Shown here: positions 8,742-17,229 of the stretch, piece after piece
Layout: each line of letters starts with the position of its first letter
Position numbering within the stretch: position 1 is the first letter of the stretch
Source: Saprospiraceae bacterium
GTDB lineage: Bacteria; Bacteroidota; Bacteroidia; Chitinophagales; Saprospiraceae
Direction of reading: 5' to 3'
Assembly: GCA_020631405.1 (NCBI GenBank)
Contig: JAHDHH010000023.1
Coordinates: 1-56,168 of the forward strand
Length of the DNA: 56,168 nt
Position numbers and translations under genes: made by a program
Notes under the pieces: model-generated
Database searches by the model: none
What the model was told of the DNA's origin: nothing
What the model saw: only the letters and a program-made list of their open reading frames with translations

Positions 8742-11700
8742 TTATTCTACACCTAGAGCTTTAAGAGTTTCATAGTCTAAGTTTCCAATTGGAAGACCAT
8801 TGTCTTTTTGGAACTTAACAAGAGCAGCTTTAGTCTGAGGTCCTAATTGGTTGTCAGGAGCTCCTACGTCATATCCTCTTGCATTTAATGCATTTTGTAC
8901 TTTTCTAACTACTTGATCGTAATCAGGTCTGTCACCACATACAACTTCTTTCCACTCAGTGAATCCACCTTGCTGATCTAACACTCTCTTAGATACAGTT
9001 TGGTATTGAGCAGGTACTTCGATAGTTCTTGTAGATGCAGGTGTTACTAATCTTTGGTAAGATCTAGTCTCATACTTAGCTGGTACTTCATTTGTATTCG
9101 CTGTAGCAGGACTTGCAAGTCTTTGGTATGATCTTGTTCCGTATTGAGCAGGTACTTCAGTAGAAGTCGTAGTCGCAGGAGTAGCAAGAGTCTCATAAGA
9201 TCTTGTAGTGTACTTTGCAGGAATCTCAGTTGATGTAGTAGTCGCTGGAGTAACTAATCTTGAGTAAGATCTTGTTCCGTACTGTGCAGGAACCTCCGTA
9301 GAATTAGTAGTCGCTGGAGTAACCAATCTTTGGTAAGTTCTTGTTCCGTATTGAGCAGGAATGTCAGCAGATGTAGCACCTGAAGGCGTTACCAATCTTT
9401 GGTAAGTTCTTGTAGTGTACTGAGTACAATCGCTTCCTCCAGTAGTTCCACCATTAGATACTAACTCAACTCTTCTATTTTGTCTCTTTCCTTCAGATGT
9501 TGCATTAGTTGCAATTGGCTGAGACTCTCCTCTTCCTTCGTAGCTTAATTGTGAAGCAGAAACTCCCTTAGCAATTAAAGCATCGTAAACAGCCTTAGCT
9601 CTTCTTGAAGAAAGATCTTGGTTAGACGCCTCACTTCCATCACTGTCAGTGTGTCCAACAATTCTTGCAGAATTTCCGCTAGCATTTAACTGAGCAGCAA
9701 CTCTTGAAATTTCTCCGTCAGATCCAGTTAATACCGCATTTCCAACTCCAAAGTTTACAGCTAATCTTGTTCCTCCAGTTGAAACAGCTCCACAAGGTCC
9801 TTCAGCTACTGAAGCAGCAGATGACAATCTCTTGTAAGATCTAGTTCCATATTTAGCAGGCACTTCGATAGTCTCAGTAGTAGCAGCAGAAGCTAATCTC
9901 TTGAATGTTCTAGTCTCATATCTCGCAGGAACTGTAGTTGATTCAGATGTAGCTGGAGTAGCAACTTTTTGGTAAGTTCTTGTTTTGTATTGAGCAGCAA
10001 CATCGATAGTTTCTGTAGCAGCAGCAAGAATTAATCTCTGGTAAGATCTAGTTCCGTACTTAGCAGCAACATCATTTGATGTAGTCGTAGCAGGTGTTAC
10101 TAATCTTTGGTAAGTTCTTGTTCCGTATTTAGCAGCAACCTCACTTGAGTTAGTTGTTGCAGGCGTTACAAGTCTTTGGTAAGTTCTTGTTCCATACTTA
10201 GCAGGTACTTCGATAGTTTCTGATGTAGCAGGAGTTACAAGTCTTTGGTAAGATCTAGTTCCGTACTTAGCAGCAACATCGTTTGATGTAGTTGTAGCAG
10301 GTGTTACTAATCTTTGGTAAGTTCTTGTCTTGTATTGAGCAGGTACTTCTACTGTGTTTACACAGTCATCACCCATATCTTGCCATCCGTCATCACAACC
10401 AACTCTTCTCTTCTTAGTTACTGTTCTGAACTGTGCAGGAGTCTCAACAAGACACCATACTAGACAGTCGTTAGGATCAGCAGAAAGACAGTTTTTGTCA
10501 GCTTTTTTCTTAACCCACTTTTGAGCAGCAGGTGCAGTTTGGATTTGCTCAGTATAAGTTTCATACTTAGCTGGTCTTTTTTCCATTCTTGACCCAGCTT
10601 CTTTTACTAGTACTTCTTCAGATACAGTTTCGTATACTGCTGGCACTACAGATAATGTAGTATAAGCTTCTTTCTCAAGTACTTCTTCTGTTACTGTCTC
10701 ATATACTGCAGGTATTACTCTGATTGAAGATGAAGCTGCTTTTTCAAGTACTTCTTCTGTCACTGTTTCGTAAACTGCTGGAGTTACAGAAAGCGTAGAA
10801 TAAGCTTCTTTCTCAAGTACTTCTTCTGTTACTGTCTCATATACTGCAGGTATTACAGCCAAAGTAGAGTAACCATCTTTTTCCATAACTTCTTCAGTCA
10901 TAGTAGCGTATACGTTTCCGTACTCGTCTTTAGTTAATCTTGATCCAGCTCCTGACAAGCTCTTTATTGCATTGATTTCTTCGTTAGTGAACGTTCTAGT
11001 GTAACCACCAGCTCCACTTCCTGATCCATTGTCACCAGACAATCCAGTTCCAATAACACTACCAGCGTTGTTGAATCTTACAGTTGTAGCTCCACCCATT
11101 ACAGCGTCTAACAATCCTGACAAATCAGTAATAGCAGGTAATGCTCTTGTAGTTGTGTAAGCATCCTTAACTAATACTTCTTCTGATACAGTCTCATAAG
11201 TTGCAGGTGTAACTCTGATTGTTTCATAAGCATCTTGAACAAGTACTTCTTCAGTCACTGTTTCAAATTGTGCAGGCACAACTCTTAACTCAGTGTAAGC
11301 ATCTTGTAATAGTACTTCTTCTGTTACAGTTTCAAATTGAGCAGGAGATACAGATAAAGTTGGAGCTAAAATTTTAGCTATTACTTCTTCTGTTACTGTC
11401 TCAAATTGAGCTGCAGTTGTAGCTACAGACTTACCTGCATCTCTAGAAAGTACTTCCTCAGAAATAGTCTCAAATTGTGCTGGTACTACAGATAATGTAG
11501 TTGAAGCATCTTTTTTGAGTACTTCTTCAGTTACAGTTTCAAACTGTGCTGGCACTACAGATAATGTAGTTGAAGCTTCTTTAACAAGCACTTCTTCAGA
11601 TACAGTCTCGTACCTAGCTGGCACTGCTGATAACACTGTTGAAGCATCTTTTTTAAGAACCTCTTCTGACACAGTCTCAAATTGAGCAGGTACAACTGAT

Positions 11701-11948
11701 AAAGTAGTTGAAGCATCCTTTGCTAATACTTCTTCTGTCACAGTTTCATACTGCTCAGCAACGATCTCCACTCTTGATGAAGCGTCCTGAGTTTGAATTT
11801 CTTCAGTTACGGTAGTATAAGTATCTTGAATTAGACACTTAGCGTAACACTTTCCTGGTTCAGAAGGCATACCCGGTTCTGGTTGGGCATATGCGACAAA
11901 TGCCGCAATAACGAGCAACGATGTTAAAATCGTGTTCAGTTTCCTCAT
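8742..11948 (-). CDS. exported 23-residue-repeat protein with internal OmpA domain and C-terminal peptidoglycan-binding domain
   Basis: A 1068-residue exported protein. Signal peptide 1-22 ends AYAQ. Residues 43-272 hold ten tandem 23-residue acidic units of form xYETVTEEVLxKDAxTxLxV, ending PA. A Gly/Ser-rich linker (273-345) precedes five to six more acidic units (346-480). A cysteine-containing region (about 480-537) leads to basic/Thr-rich units of form xYGTRTYQRLVTPATTTSxE (538-720), an OmpA-type domain (721-832, with HTDSDG and NRRVEL), six more basic units (843-980), a degenerate unit, and a peptidoglycan-binding-1 domain (1009-1068, LGPQTKAALVKFQKDNGL). OmpA and PG-binding domains bind cell wall, so the protein should be wall-anchored. 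The repeat function is unknown. It is monocistronic by its own terminator. Confidence 0.9.
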   Translation of the reverse strand: MRKLNTILTSLLVIAAFVAYAQPEPGMPSEPGKCYAKCLIQDTYTTVTEEIQTQDASSRVEIVAEQYETVTEEVLAKDASTTLSVVPAQFETVSEEVLKKDASTVLSAVPARYETVSEEVLVKEASTTLSVVPAQFETVTEEVLKKDASTTLSVVPAQFETISEEVLSRDAGKSVATTAAQFETVTEEVIAKILAPTLSVSPAQFETVTEEVLLQDAYTELRVVPAQFETVTEEVLVQDAYETIRVTPATYETVSEEVLVKDAYTTTRALPAITDLSGLLDAVMGGATTVRFNNAGSVIGTGLSGDNGSGSGAGGYTRTFTNEEINAIKSLSGAGSRLTKDEYGNVYATMTEEVMEKDGYSTLAVIPAVYETVTEEVLEKEAYSTLSVTPAVYETVTEEVLEKAASSSIRVIPAVYETVTEEVLEKEAYTTLSVVPAVYETVSEEVLVKEAGSRMEKRPAKYETYTEQIQTAPAAQKWVKKKADKNCLSADPNDCLVWCLVETPAQFRTVTKKRRVGCDDGWQDMGDDCVNTVEVPAQYKTRTYQRLVTPATTTSNDVAAKYGTRSYQRLVTPATSETIEVPAKYGTRTYQRLVTPATTNSSEVAAKYGTRTYQRLVTPATTTSNDVAAKYGTRSYQRLILAAATETIDVAAQYKTRTYQKVATPATSESTTVPARYETRTFKRLASAATTETIEVPAKYGTRSYKRLSSAASVAEGPCGAVSTGGTRLAVNFGVGNAVLTGSDGEISRVAAQLNASGNSARIVGHTDSDGSEASNQDLSSRRAKAVYDALIAKGVSASQLSYEGRGESQPIATNATSEGKRQNRRVELVSNGGTTGGSDCTQYTTRTYQRLVTPSGATSADIPAQYGTRTYQRLVTPATTNSTEVPAQYGTRSYSRLVTPATTTSTEIPAKYTTRSYETLATPATTTSTEVPAQYGTRSYQRLASPATANTNEVPAKYETRSYQRLVTPASTRTIEVPAQYQTVSKRVLDQQGGFTEWKEVVCGDRPDYDQVVRKVQNALNARGYDVGAPDNQLGPQTKAALVKFQKDNGLPIGNLDYETLKALGVE
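9009..9422 (-). repeat. basic 23-residue repeat array B2 (6 units)
   Basis: Six units, residues 843-980, continue the B-type array on the far side of the OmpA domain, so the domain interrupts the array. A degenerate unit beginning QYQTVSKRVL follows and leads to the PG-binding domain. Confidence 0.9.
9789..10337 (-). repeat. basic 23-residue repeat array B1 (8 units)
   Basis: Eight units, residues 538-720, of form KYGTRTYQRLVTPATTTS plus a variable end. They have the same 23-residue period as the acidic arrays and share the Tyr at position 2, Thr at 4, Leu at 10, Ala at 14 and the terminal V-x-A. The last unit runs into the OmpA domain. Confidence 0.9.
10569..10913 (-). repeat. acidic 23-residue repeat array A2 (5 units)
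   Basis: Five units, residues 346-460, mostly of form VYETVTEEVLEKEAYxTLxV ending PA. They resume the A-type array after a 73-residue linker. A sixth, degenerate unit (KYETYTEQIQ) begins at residue 461 and runs into the cysteine-containing region. Confidence 0.88.
11133..11822 (-). repeat. acidic 23-residue repeat array A1 (10 units of 69 bp)
   Basis: Ten head-to-tail units, residues 43-272 of the 1068-residue protein, each exactly 23 residues (69 bp). Unit 6 (158-180) and unit 7 (181-203) are the most diverged; the others keep ETV(T/S)EEVL and a terminal P-A. Nucleotide identity between units is high enough that the array is visible in the DNA. Confidence 0.9.
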
Positions 11949-12002
11949 GATATAATTACGGTTTTATTAATAAATAATTAGTTTACTTTTTTAAAATTCA
12001 CG

Positions 12003-12010
12003 CAAAGTTA
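12003..12010 (-). promoter_or_regulatory. candidate -7 element for the 23-residue-repeat protein gene
   Basis: On the minus strand TAACTTTG matches TAnnTTTG and is 54 bases before the ATG at 11948. No clear TTG at -33. It overlaps the last codon of the upstream HD gene. Confidence 0.35.
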
Positions 12011-13207
12011 CACAATATTTTTTGCTTGGCATAAGTAGTATACCTTTTCAGCAAAATTAAGTTCTAAACTTTTTGCAAATAAAGAAATGGGTTTTACTTC
12101 CCTCCGTTTTGTTAATACTTCAATTTCGTCTTCACTGTTATATGTCAAACTCTTAATACTTCCTGACCTCACTATATACTTGGTCAAGGAAATGTTAATG
12201 TTTAATGTTTCAGCACACTTTTGACGGACTTCATCGATAAAGTCACTAGGCATTGGGATTTCTGCAAATCCTATTGTAAATAGGTTCCTGTTCAATAGAC
12301 TAGACGAAAGATAAGACAAAATGAAATCTTCACCAAACATTTCATCTTTTAACATCTGAAAAATATCTATATCATCTATTTCTAGGTATAACCCGATGAG
12401 ATCAGCACTATTACGTCGCAAATTTAAATCTAATATTTTTGTAAACCTATTTTTTCTACTGAGTTGATTATTAATATATAGGTCTACATACCTTGATAGG
12501 AAGCCTTTTAACATTTCATCAAGGATCAACACCACTTTATGCAAGTACACTTGCTTATACATAAACCGTCTGGCCATCAAGAACTTCTCAACACTGTAGA
12601 TCCCTTTCTCTTCAACCACGAGCCTGTCGTCTACAACATTGAGCATTTTTAATATCCTATTGTATCCTACCTGCCCTTCTACTACTCCTGTATAAAAACT
12701 ATCTCTCGTAAGGTAGTCCAGCCTATCTACATCTATTTGCCCACTAATCATTTGCAAAAAAAATGGCCTATGATAGTTTCCTTCAAAAATATCAATTGCC
12801 AACGATAGCTCTCCATCAAACTCAGCATTGAGTAATTGCATGATTTGCAAAGAGAGACTCTCATGCTTCTGATCAATAATAAGATGCTCCAACACATGAC
12901 TAAAAGGACCATGACCTATGTCATGTAGCAATGCTGCGATCACTACTGCTTTATGCTCCGCTTTAGATATCTCAACGGCCTTCTGCTTCAATATTTCTAT
13001 TAGAGAGTTTGCTAAATGTGCTACTCCTATAGAATGATGAAACCTCGAATGAGATGCACCTGTATAGACATAAGAAGACAACCCTAGCTGTCGTATCCTT
13101 CTTAACCGTTGAAAATATTTGTGATCTAACAACTGATAGATAATGCCAAAGGGAAACGAGATTAATCCATAAAGTGGATCATTAAATATTTTTTTCTTTA
13201 TTTCCAT
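12008..13207 (-). CDS. HD-domain phosphohydrolase (dGTPase/SAMHD1-like)
   Basis: A 399-residue cytoplasmic metal-dependent phosphohydrolase. The HD signature is intact: HH at 57-58, HD at 95-96 within LLHDIGHGPFSH, and a distal Asp in QIDVDRLDYLTRD (157-169). It opens with KIFNDPLYG and RLRRIRQLG, typical of the YdhJ/SAMHD1-like group, whose members hydrolyse dNTPs. The substrate cannot be told from sequence. It is divergent from porX with 115 bp between. A good extended -7 element lies 46 bp upstream. Confidence 0.85.
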   Translation of the reverse strand: MEIKKKIFNDPLYGLISFPFGIIYQLLDHKYFQRLRRIRQLGLSSYVYTGASHSRFHHSIGVAHLANSLIEILKQKAVEISKAEHKAVVIAALLHDIGHGPFSHVLEHLIIDQKHESLSLQIMQLLNAEFDGELSLAIDIFEGNYHRPFFLQMISGQIDVDRLDYLTRDSFYTGVVEGQVGYNRILKMLNVVDDRLVVEEKGIYSVEKFLMARRFMYKQVYLHKVVLILDEMLKGFLSRYVDLYINNQLSRKNRFTKILDLNLRRNSADLIGLYLEIDDIDIFQMLKDEMFGEDFILSYLSSSLLNRNLFTIGFAEIPMPSDFIDEVRQKCAETLNINISLTKYIVRSGSIKSLTYNSEDEIEVLTKRREVKPISLFAKSLELNFAEKVYYLCQAKNIV

Positions 13208-13253
13208 TTAGTAATATTCAGAGTTTAGGATTCGTTTGAACGATATTCTTTCG

Positions 13254-13264
13254 CAAATGTACTA
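13254..13264 (-). promoter_or_regulatory. extended -7 element upstream of the HD gene
   Basis: On the minus strand the sequence is TAGTACATTTG, containing TAnnTTTG and sharing its 5' TAG with elements at 16244, 30349 and 44956. It is 46 bases before the HD gene start. No TTG at -33 is seen. Confidence 0.4.
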
Positions 13265-13322
13265 CTCACTCTTACGTACAGTGCGACTCTTTCTTATTTA
13301 TTACTAAAATTTAATATATCAT

Positions 13323-14870
13323 ATGGCTGAAATTCGAATTCTCTGGGCAGACGACGAAATAGAATTACTCAAACCTCAACTCTATTTTCTAGAGAAAAAA
13401 GGATACCAAGTAATTACGGTATCCAATGGCCATGATGCACTTGACGTGCTAGACGAAGAAGATATTAATGTGGTATTTTTAGATGAATCGATGCCTGGAC
13501 TAACAGGTCTTGAAACCCTTGAAAGAATAAAGCAGAAAAATCCACTTCTCCCAGTTGTGATGATTACTAAGAATGAAGCCGAAAATCTTATGGAGGAGGC
13601 CATCGGTAGTGAAATAGATGACTACCTTATCAAGCCTGTCAATCCTAATCAGATCTTACTTACCCTGAAAAAAATCATTGACAATAAGAGACTTGTCAGA
13701 GAAAAAACAGCAATGGACTACCAGCAGGAGTTTAGAGAACTCTCGATGGACATCAACTCAAGTCCTAACTTTACTGAATGGGTGGACCTCTACAAAAGGA
13801 TAATAAACTGGGAACTGAAGCTAGATAATAGCGACAACGAGGGGCTATTTGAAATACTCAATGTCCAAAAGAAAGAGGCAAATAAAGAATTCGTCAGGTT
13901 TGTAGACAAGCATTACGCATCTTGGTTTGATGGAGACGGACCAACCTTAAGTCACAATCTATTTAGAGACAAGGTCCTCACTCACCTTTCTGAAGATAGG
14001 TCTACCCTCTTTCTACTCTTAGACAATCTACGGTTCGACCAATGGAAGATTCTTGAGCCAATCATCAGTGACCTATACAAAGTGGAGGAAGAAGACTTTT
14101 TCTATTCTATGCTGCCAACCACTACCCAATATAGTCGTAATGCCATATTCGCAGGTATGACTCCGCATGACATTGCCAAGAAGTACAAGGATAATTGGGT
14201 CTTTGACCACGAAAAAGGAGGCAAGAACCAACACGAACAGTTCTTACTAGAAAAACAACTAGAAAAGTCAGTCCGCAGAGATGTCAAGCTACAGTACATC
14301 AAAGTGACTAACAATCAAGTGGCTAAGGATATGATTGACAAGGTTAGCAACCTTAATAATTACGACTTGACAGTAGTCGTCTACAATTTCATTGACATGC
14401 TTTCTCACGCTAGAACCGAAATGGAAGTACTCAAAGAACTAGCATCGGATGAAAAAGCCTATCGATCGTTGACGAAGTCATGGTTTATGAATTCCCCACT
14501 GTGGACAATGTTGCAAAATCTTGCTGCTCAGAATGTCAAACTCATCATTACTACTGACCATGGGACAATAAGAGTCAATCAACCAAGTAAGGTAGTCGGT
14601 GATCGGGACACAACAACTAATCTAAGGTATAAGGTAGGTAAGAACTTAAGATATGAAAAGAGTGATGTGTATGTCTGCAAGGATCCTTCTTCCCTAGGTC
14701 TCCCTAGTCCCAACTTAAGCTCTACTTACATTTTTGCAAAGGAGGATAGATACTTCCTATATCCTAACAATTATAACTACTTTTTAAATATGTATGCAGA
14801 TACATTCCAACACGGAGGGCTGTCCATTGAGGAAATGATTTGTCCATTCATAGTACTCTCTCCAAAATAG
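13323..14870 (+). CDS. porX: PorX-type response regulator with PglZ domain
   Basis: A 515-residue two-domain regulator. Residues 1-120 form a CheY-like receiver with acidic pocket Asp10-Asp11, phosphoacceptor Asp54 (FLDESMPG), Thr82 and Lys104 (IKPVNP). After a helical linker the C-terminal half is a PglZ domain of the alkaline phosphatase fold: metal-site aspartates in LLLDNLRFDQW (234, 239), a threonine cluster at 266-268 near the expected nucleophile, and TTDHGT later. This architecture is that of PorX, which with the kinase PorY controls T9SS genes in Porphyromonas gingivalis. No histidine kinase is adjacent, so the partner must be elsewhere. The control of the T9SS genes in this window is inference. 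Confidence 0.93.
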   Translation: MAEIRILWADDEIELLKPQLYFLEKKGYQVITVSNGHDALDVLDEEDINVVFLDESMPGLTGLETLERIKQKNPLLPVVMITKNEAENLMEEAIGSEIDDYLIKPVNPNQILLTLKKIIDNKRLVREKTAMDYQQEFRELSMDINSSPNFTEWVDLYKRIINWELKLDNSDNEGLFEILNVQKKEANKEFVRFVDKHYASWFDGDGPTLSHNLFRDKVLTHLSEDRSTLFLLLDNLRFDQWKILEPIISDLYKVEEEDFFYSMLPTTTQYSRNAIFAGMTPHDIAKKYKDNWVFDHEKGGKNQHEQFLLEKQLEKSVRRDVKLQYIKVTNNQVAKDMIDKVSNLNNYDLTVVVYNFIDMLSHARTEMEVLKELASDEKAYRSLTKSWFMNSPLWTMLQNLAAQNVKLIITTDHGTIRVNQPSKVVGDRDTTTNLRYKVGKNLRYEKSDVYVCKDPSSLGLPSPNLSSTYIFAKEDRYFLYPNNYNYFLNMYADTFQHGGLSIEEMICPFIVLSPK

Positions 14871-14876
14871 CTTAGC

Positions 14877-15338
14877 TTAAGTCTTAAAATATTGGTGACA
14901 CTCTGGGTGGTGCAACAAGAAGTCATTAAAAGTGGGTTTGTTTAAGATAAAACTCATTTTCTGCCCAAAGGCTCCCTTTTGGTGTAAAATGACCTTAATT
15001 ATTAAGAACAATGAAAAGTCAATTTCTTTGATTTGTTTGATATCTACTAATTTGTAACGATAGGTCTTAAAGTAATTTGATATGTAGATGTAGTCCTTAT
15101 CTATGTCTACTCTCTTGAGTTGCATAATGGTCAGATACATGATCAAAAAAAACAATAGAAAACACAACACTCCCACAAGCCTGGCTATTGGGTTTCCTAA
15201 AAAGATGTTCTCTTCTGGGTCAACCAAAAAGGTCGTCAAAATGATCAATCCAAAAAACACAGCCCAAAACGTTGGGAAAAATATTTTTAAGAACAATGTC
15301 CAATTACTAGATAGTCTATATTGCTTAATCGTCTCCAT
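14877..15338 (-). CDS. small membrane protein, two TM segments, unknown function
   Basis: A 153-residue protein read from the ATG at 15338 (METIKQYRL); an earlier in-frame codon at 15365 lies deeper in tatC. Two hydrophobic segments (about 18-40 and 50-72) form a hairpin, followed by a soluble C-terminus (about 75-153) of beta strands and a helix that looks like a bacterial PH-type domain; that is a shape judgement only. The start overlaps the end of tatC by 14 bp in the same direction, so it is translationally coupled to tatC. I do not recognise a named family. It ends convergent with porX, 6 bp apart. Confidence 0.7.
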   Translation of the reverse strand: METIKQYRLSSNWTLFLKIFFPTFWAVFFGLIILTTFLVDPEENIFLGNPIARLVGVLCFLLFFLIMYLTIMQLKRVDIDKDYIYISNYFKTYRYKLVDIKQIKEIDFSLFLIIKVILHQKGAFGQKMSFILNKPTFNDFLLHHPECHQYFKT

Positions 15339-16122
15339 GGTATTTTTGTTGTGTTCTTCTAGCAATGACTATACTGATTTCATACAAGATAAATATAGGT
15401 ATCCCAATCAAAAACTGAGTCAAGACATCAGGAGGTGTAATGATTGCGGCAAGTAACAGGATAACTATAATGGCGTGCCTTCTATAAGTCTTCATAAACT
15501 CAGCAGATAGCAACCCTATCCTTGCTAAAAAGTATACTAATATTGGCAGCTCAAAAATAAAACCAACCGGTAGTGTAAACATCGTCATATAATTGACAAA
15601 GGAGGCTAAGGTTGGGCTACTGATCGCATCAGCTCCTACTTGGTATCCTGCCAAGAATGTTATTGCAAATGGAGAGATGACAAAGTACCCAAACAGGACT
15701 CCAGTCAAAAACAGTAATGAACAGATTAGCACAAGGCCACTTGCTGCCCTTCTTTCAGTATCATACAGACCTGGCCTAATAAACCTCCATACTTCCCAAA
15801 ACACATAGGGTGACGCCAGTATAAAGCCAAGCCACATTGACACTTTGATGTGTACGAAGAATTGTTCTCCCAGCTCTCTAGTTATCAAATCAAATTCTGG
15901 TGGACCAAAGCACATCAACTCACTCAGACTACAAATGAAGCGATAAGTCCAAAAATCACTATGCTTTGGTGCAAATATGATCTCTTCAAAGACAAAGGTC
16001 TTAAACATAAAAACAGTAATAGCAAACACCAATAATGCTGCTACTGCCCTCACTATATGCCACCTCAATTCCTCAAGGTGATCAAGAAAAGTCATTTCTT
16101 CAGTCTTAGTAACTTTAGTCAT
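15325..16122 (-). CDS. tatC: Sec-independent protein translocase TatC
   Basis: A 265-residue inner-membrane core of the twin-arginine translocase, which exports folded proteins. The amphipathic start MTFLDHLEELRWHI is the classic TatC N-terminus, and about six membrane segments follow. The FYxLARIGLLSAEFMKTYRRHA region and the late ITPPDVLTQ motif are conserved in the family. I chose the ATG at 16122 because the longer reading (to 16185) adds 21 residues not seen in TatC. TatA/B are not in the window. The downstream small membrane protein overlaps it by 14 bp. Confidence 0.92.
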   Translation of the reverse strand: MTKVTKTEEMTFLDHLEELRWHIVRAVAALLVFAITVFMFKTFVFEEIIFAPKHSDFWTYRFICSLSELMCFGPPEFDLITRELGEQFFVHIKVSMWLGFILASPYVFWEVWRFIRPGLYDTERRAASGLVLICSLLFLTGVLFGYFVISPFAITFLAGYQVGADAISSPTLASFVNYMTMFTLPVGFIFELPILVYFLARIGLLSAEFMKTYRRHAIIVILLLAAIITPPDVLTQFLIGIPIFILYEISIVIARRTQQKYHGDD

Positions 16123-16243
16123 TCGATCTTCAAAATATTCTGCAAAGGTAAAGTATAATTCAGCCAACACTATAGAGAATGACACACCAAAAGAAGATAT
16201 ATTAATATTGATGTATTCTAAATGTGCTTACAACAAACACTCA

Positions 16244-16254
16244 TAGTATATTTG
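16244..16254 (+). promoter_or_regulatory. extended -7 element upstream of the Na+/Ca2+ exchanger gene
   Basis: TAGTATATTTG contains TAnnTTTG and lies 42 bases before the exchanger start. It is nearly identical to elements before the HD, ffh and porP genes. No TTG at -33. Confidence 0.42.
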
Positions 16255-16296
16255 TAGACGATTATTCGAAACCCCTCCAAACTAAATCATAGGCCT

Positions 16297-17229
16297 TTGT
16301 CTTCAATATTATTCTTCATACTTGTGTTTATTGTCAGTTTGACGGTACTACTCTTTTCGTCGGATAAATTTATTGAAGCCGCTGAGAATATCGGACTCTC
16401 GTTTGGTATATCTCCCTTTATTATTGGAGTCACTATTGTAGCATTCGGTACATCGCTACCGGAATTAGCTACTTCAATAGCTAGTGTAATTAGTGGATCT
16501 TCAGAGATTGTAATAGGTAATGTGATTGGTAGTAACATTACTAACATCTTACTAGTCCTAGGTTGTACAGCAGTGATCGGCAAGGAAATCAAGTTGTCAT
16601 TCAATGTCATGGATGTAGACATGCCACTACTCTTGTTTTCAGCATTCCTACTCTATTTTACAGTGGCTGATGGGAGCTTTACGATGATAGAAGCTGGGAT
16701 ATTTCTCGCTGCGTTAGTGATTTTCATCATTAATTCATCTCAAGGAGAAAAAAGCAACAAAGCTGATAGGCCGACACTTAACCCTATACAATACTTATGG
16801 GTCTTACTTGGAGCTATTGGGGTGTTTGCGGGTGCTCATTACACTATTTATGCTATAGAAAACATCAGTAGCATGATGAATATTAACCCTGACCTCATTG
16901 CTTTGACAGTCGTAGCCCTAGGGACATCGCTTCCTGAGGTAGTAGTCAGTATAGCCGCAGCTAGAAAAGGTAAGCATGCCATTGCAGTAGGAAACGTACT
17001 CGGCTCCAACATCTTTAACACTTATGCCGTGATGGGAATTGCAAGGTTATTTGGTGATCTTAAAATAAGTGGTGAAATAGTTGGCTTCGGATTACCGTTT
17101 ATGATTGTGGTGACATTATTATTCGCCATCGTGACATTCTCTAATAGAGTAAGTCGATGGGAAGGTATGATGTTACTTATCTTTTACGCCTACTATATTA
17201 TCCAATTGATTGAAAATAATGCTATTTAA
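16297..17229 (+). CDS. calcium/sodium antiporter (CaCA family, YrbG-like)
   Basis: A 310-residue inner-membrane exchanger with about ten TM helices in two homologous halves. The two alpha repeats are clear: VAFGTSLPELATSI with GNVIGSN (about 48-82) and VALGTSLPEVVVSI with GNVLGSN (about 206-240). These conserved acidic motifs bind Ca2+. A short hydrophilic loop near residue 150 separates the halves. No ATG is available at the N-terminus; TTG at 16297 is the best start, preceded by a -7 element. The next gene overlaps its end by 11 bp in the same direction. Confidence 0.9.
   Translation: MSSILFFILVFIVSLTVLLFSSDKFIEAAENIGLSFGISPFIIGVTIVAFGTSLPELATSIASVISGSSEIVIGNVIGSNITNILLVLGCTAVIGKEIKLSFNVMDVDMPLLLFSAFLLYFTVADGSFTMIEAGIFLAALVIFIINSSQGEKSNKADRPTLNPIQYLWVLLGAIGVFAGAHYTIYAIENISSMMNINPDLIALTVVALGTSLPEVVVSIAAARKGKHAIAVGNVLGSNIFNTYAVMGIARLFGDLKISGEIVGFGLPFMIVVTLLFAIVTFSNRVSRWEGMMLLIFYAYYIIQLIENNAI

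Noticed and set aside
8742..11948. Possible CRISPR or noncoding tandem repeat with 69-bp period
   Set aside because: The period is three times 23 and keeps one open frame through the whole length with a signal peptide and two known domains. It is a coding repeat, with no unique spacers.
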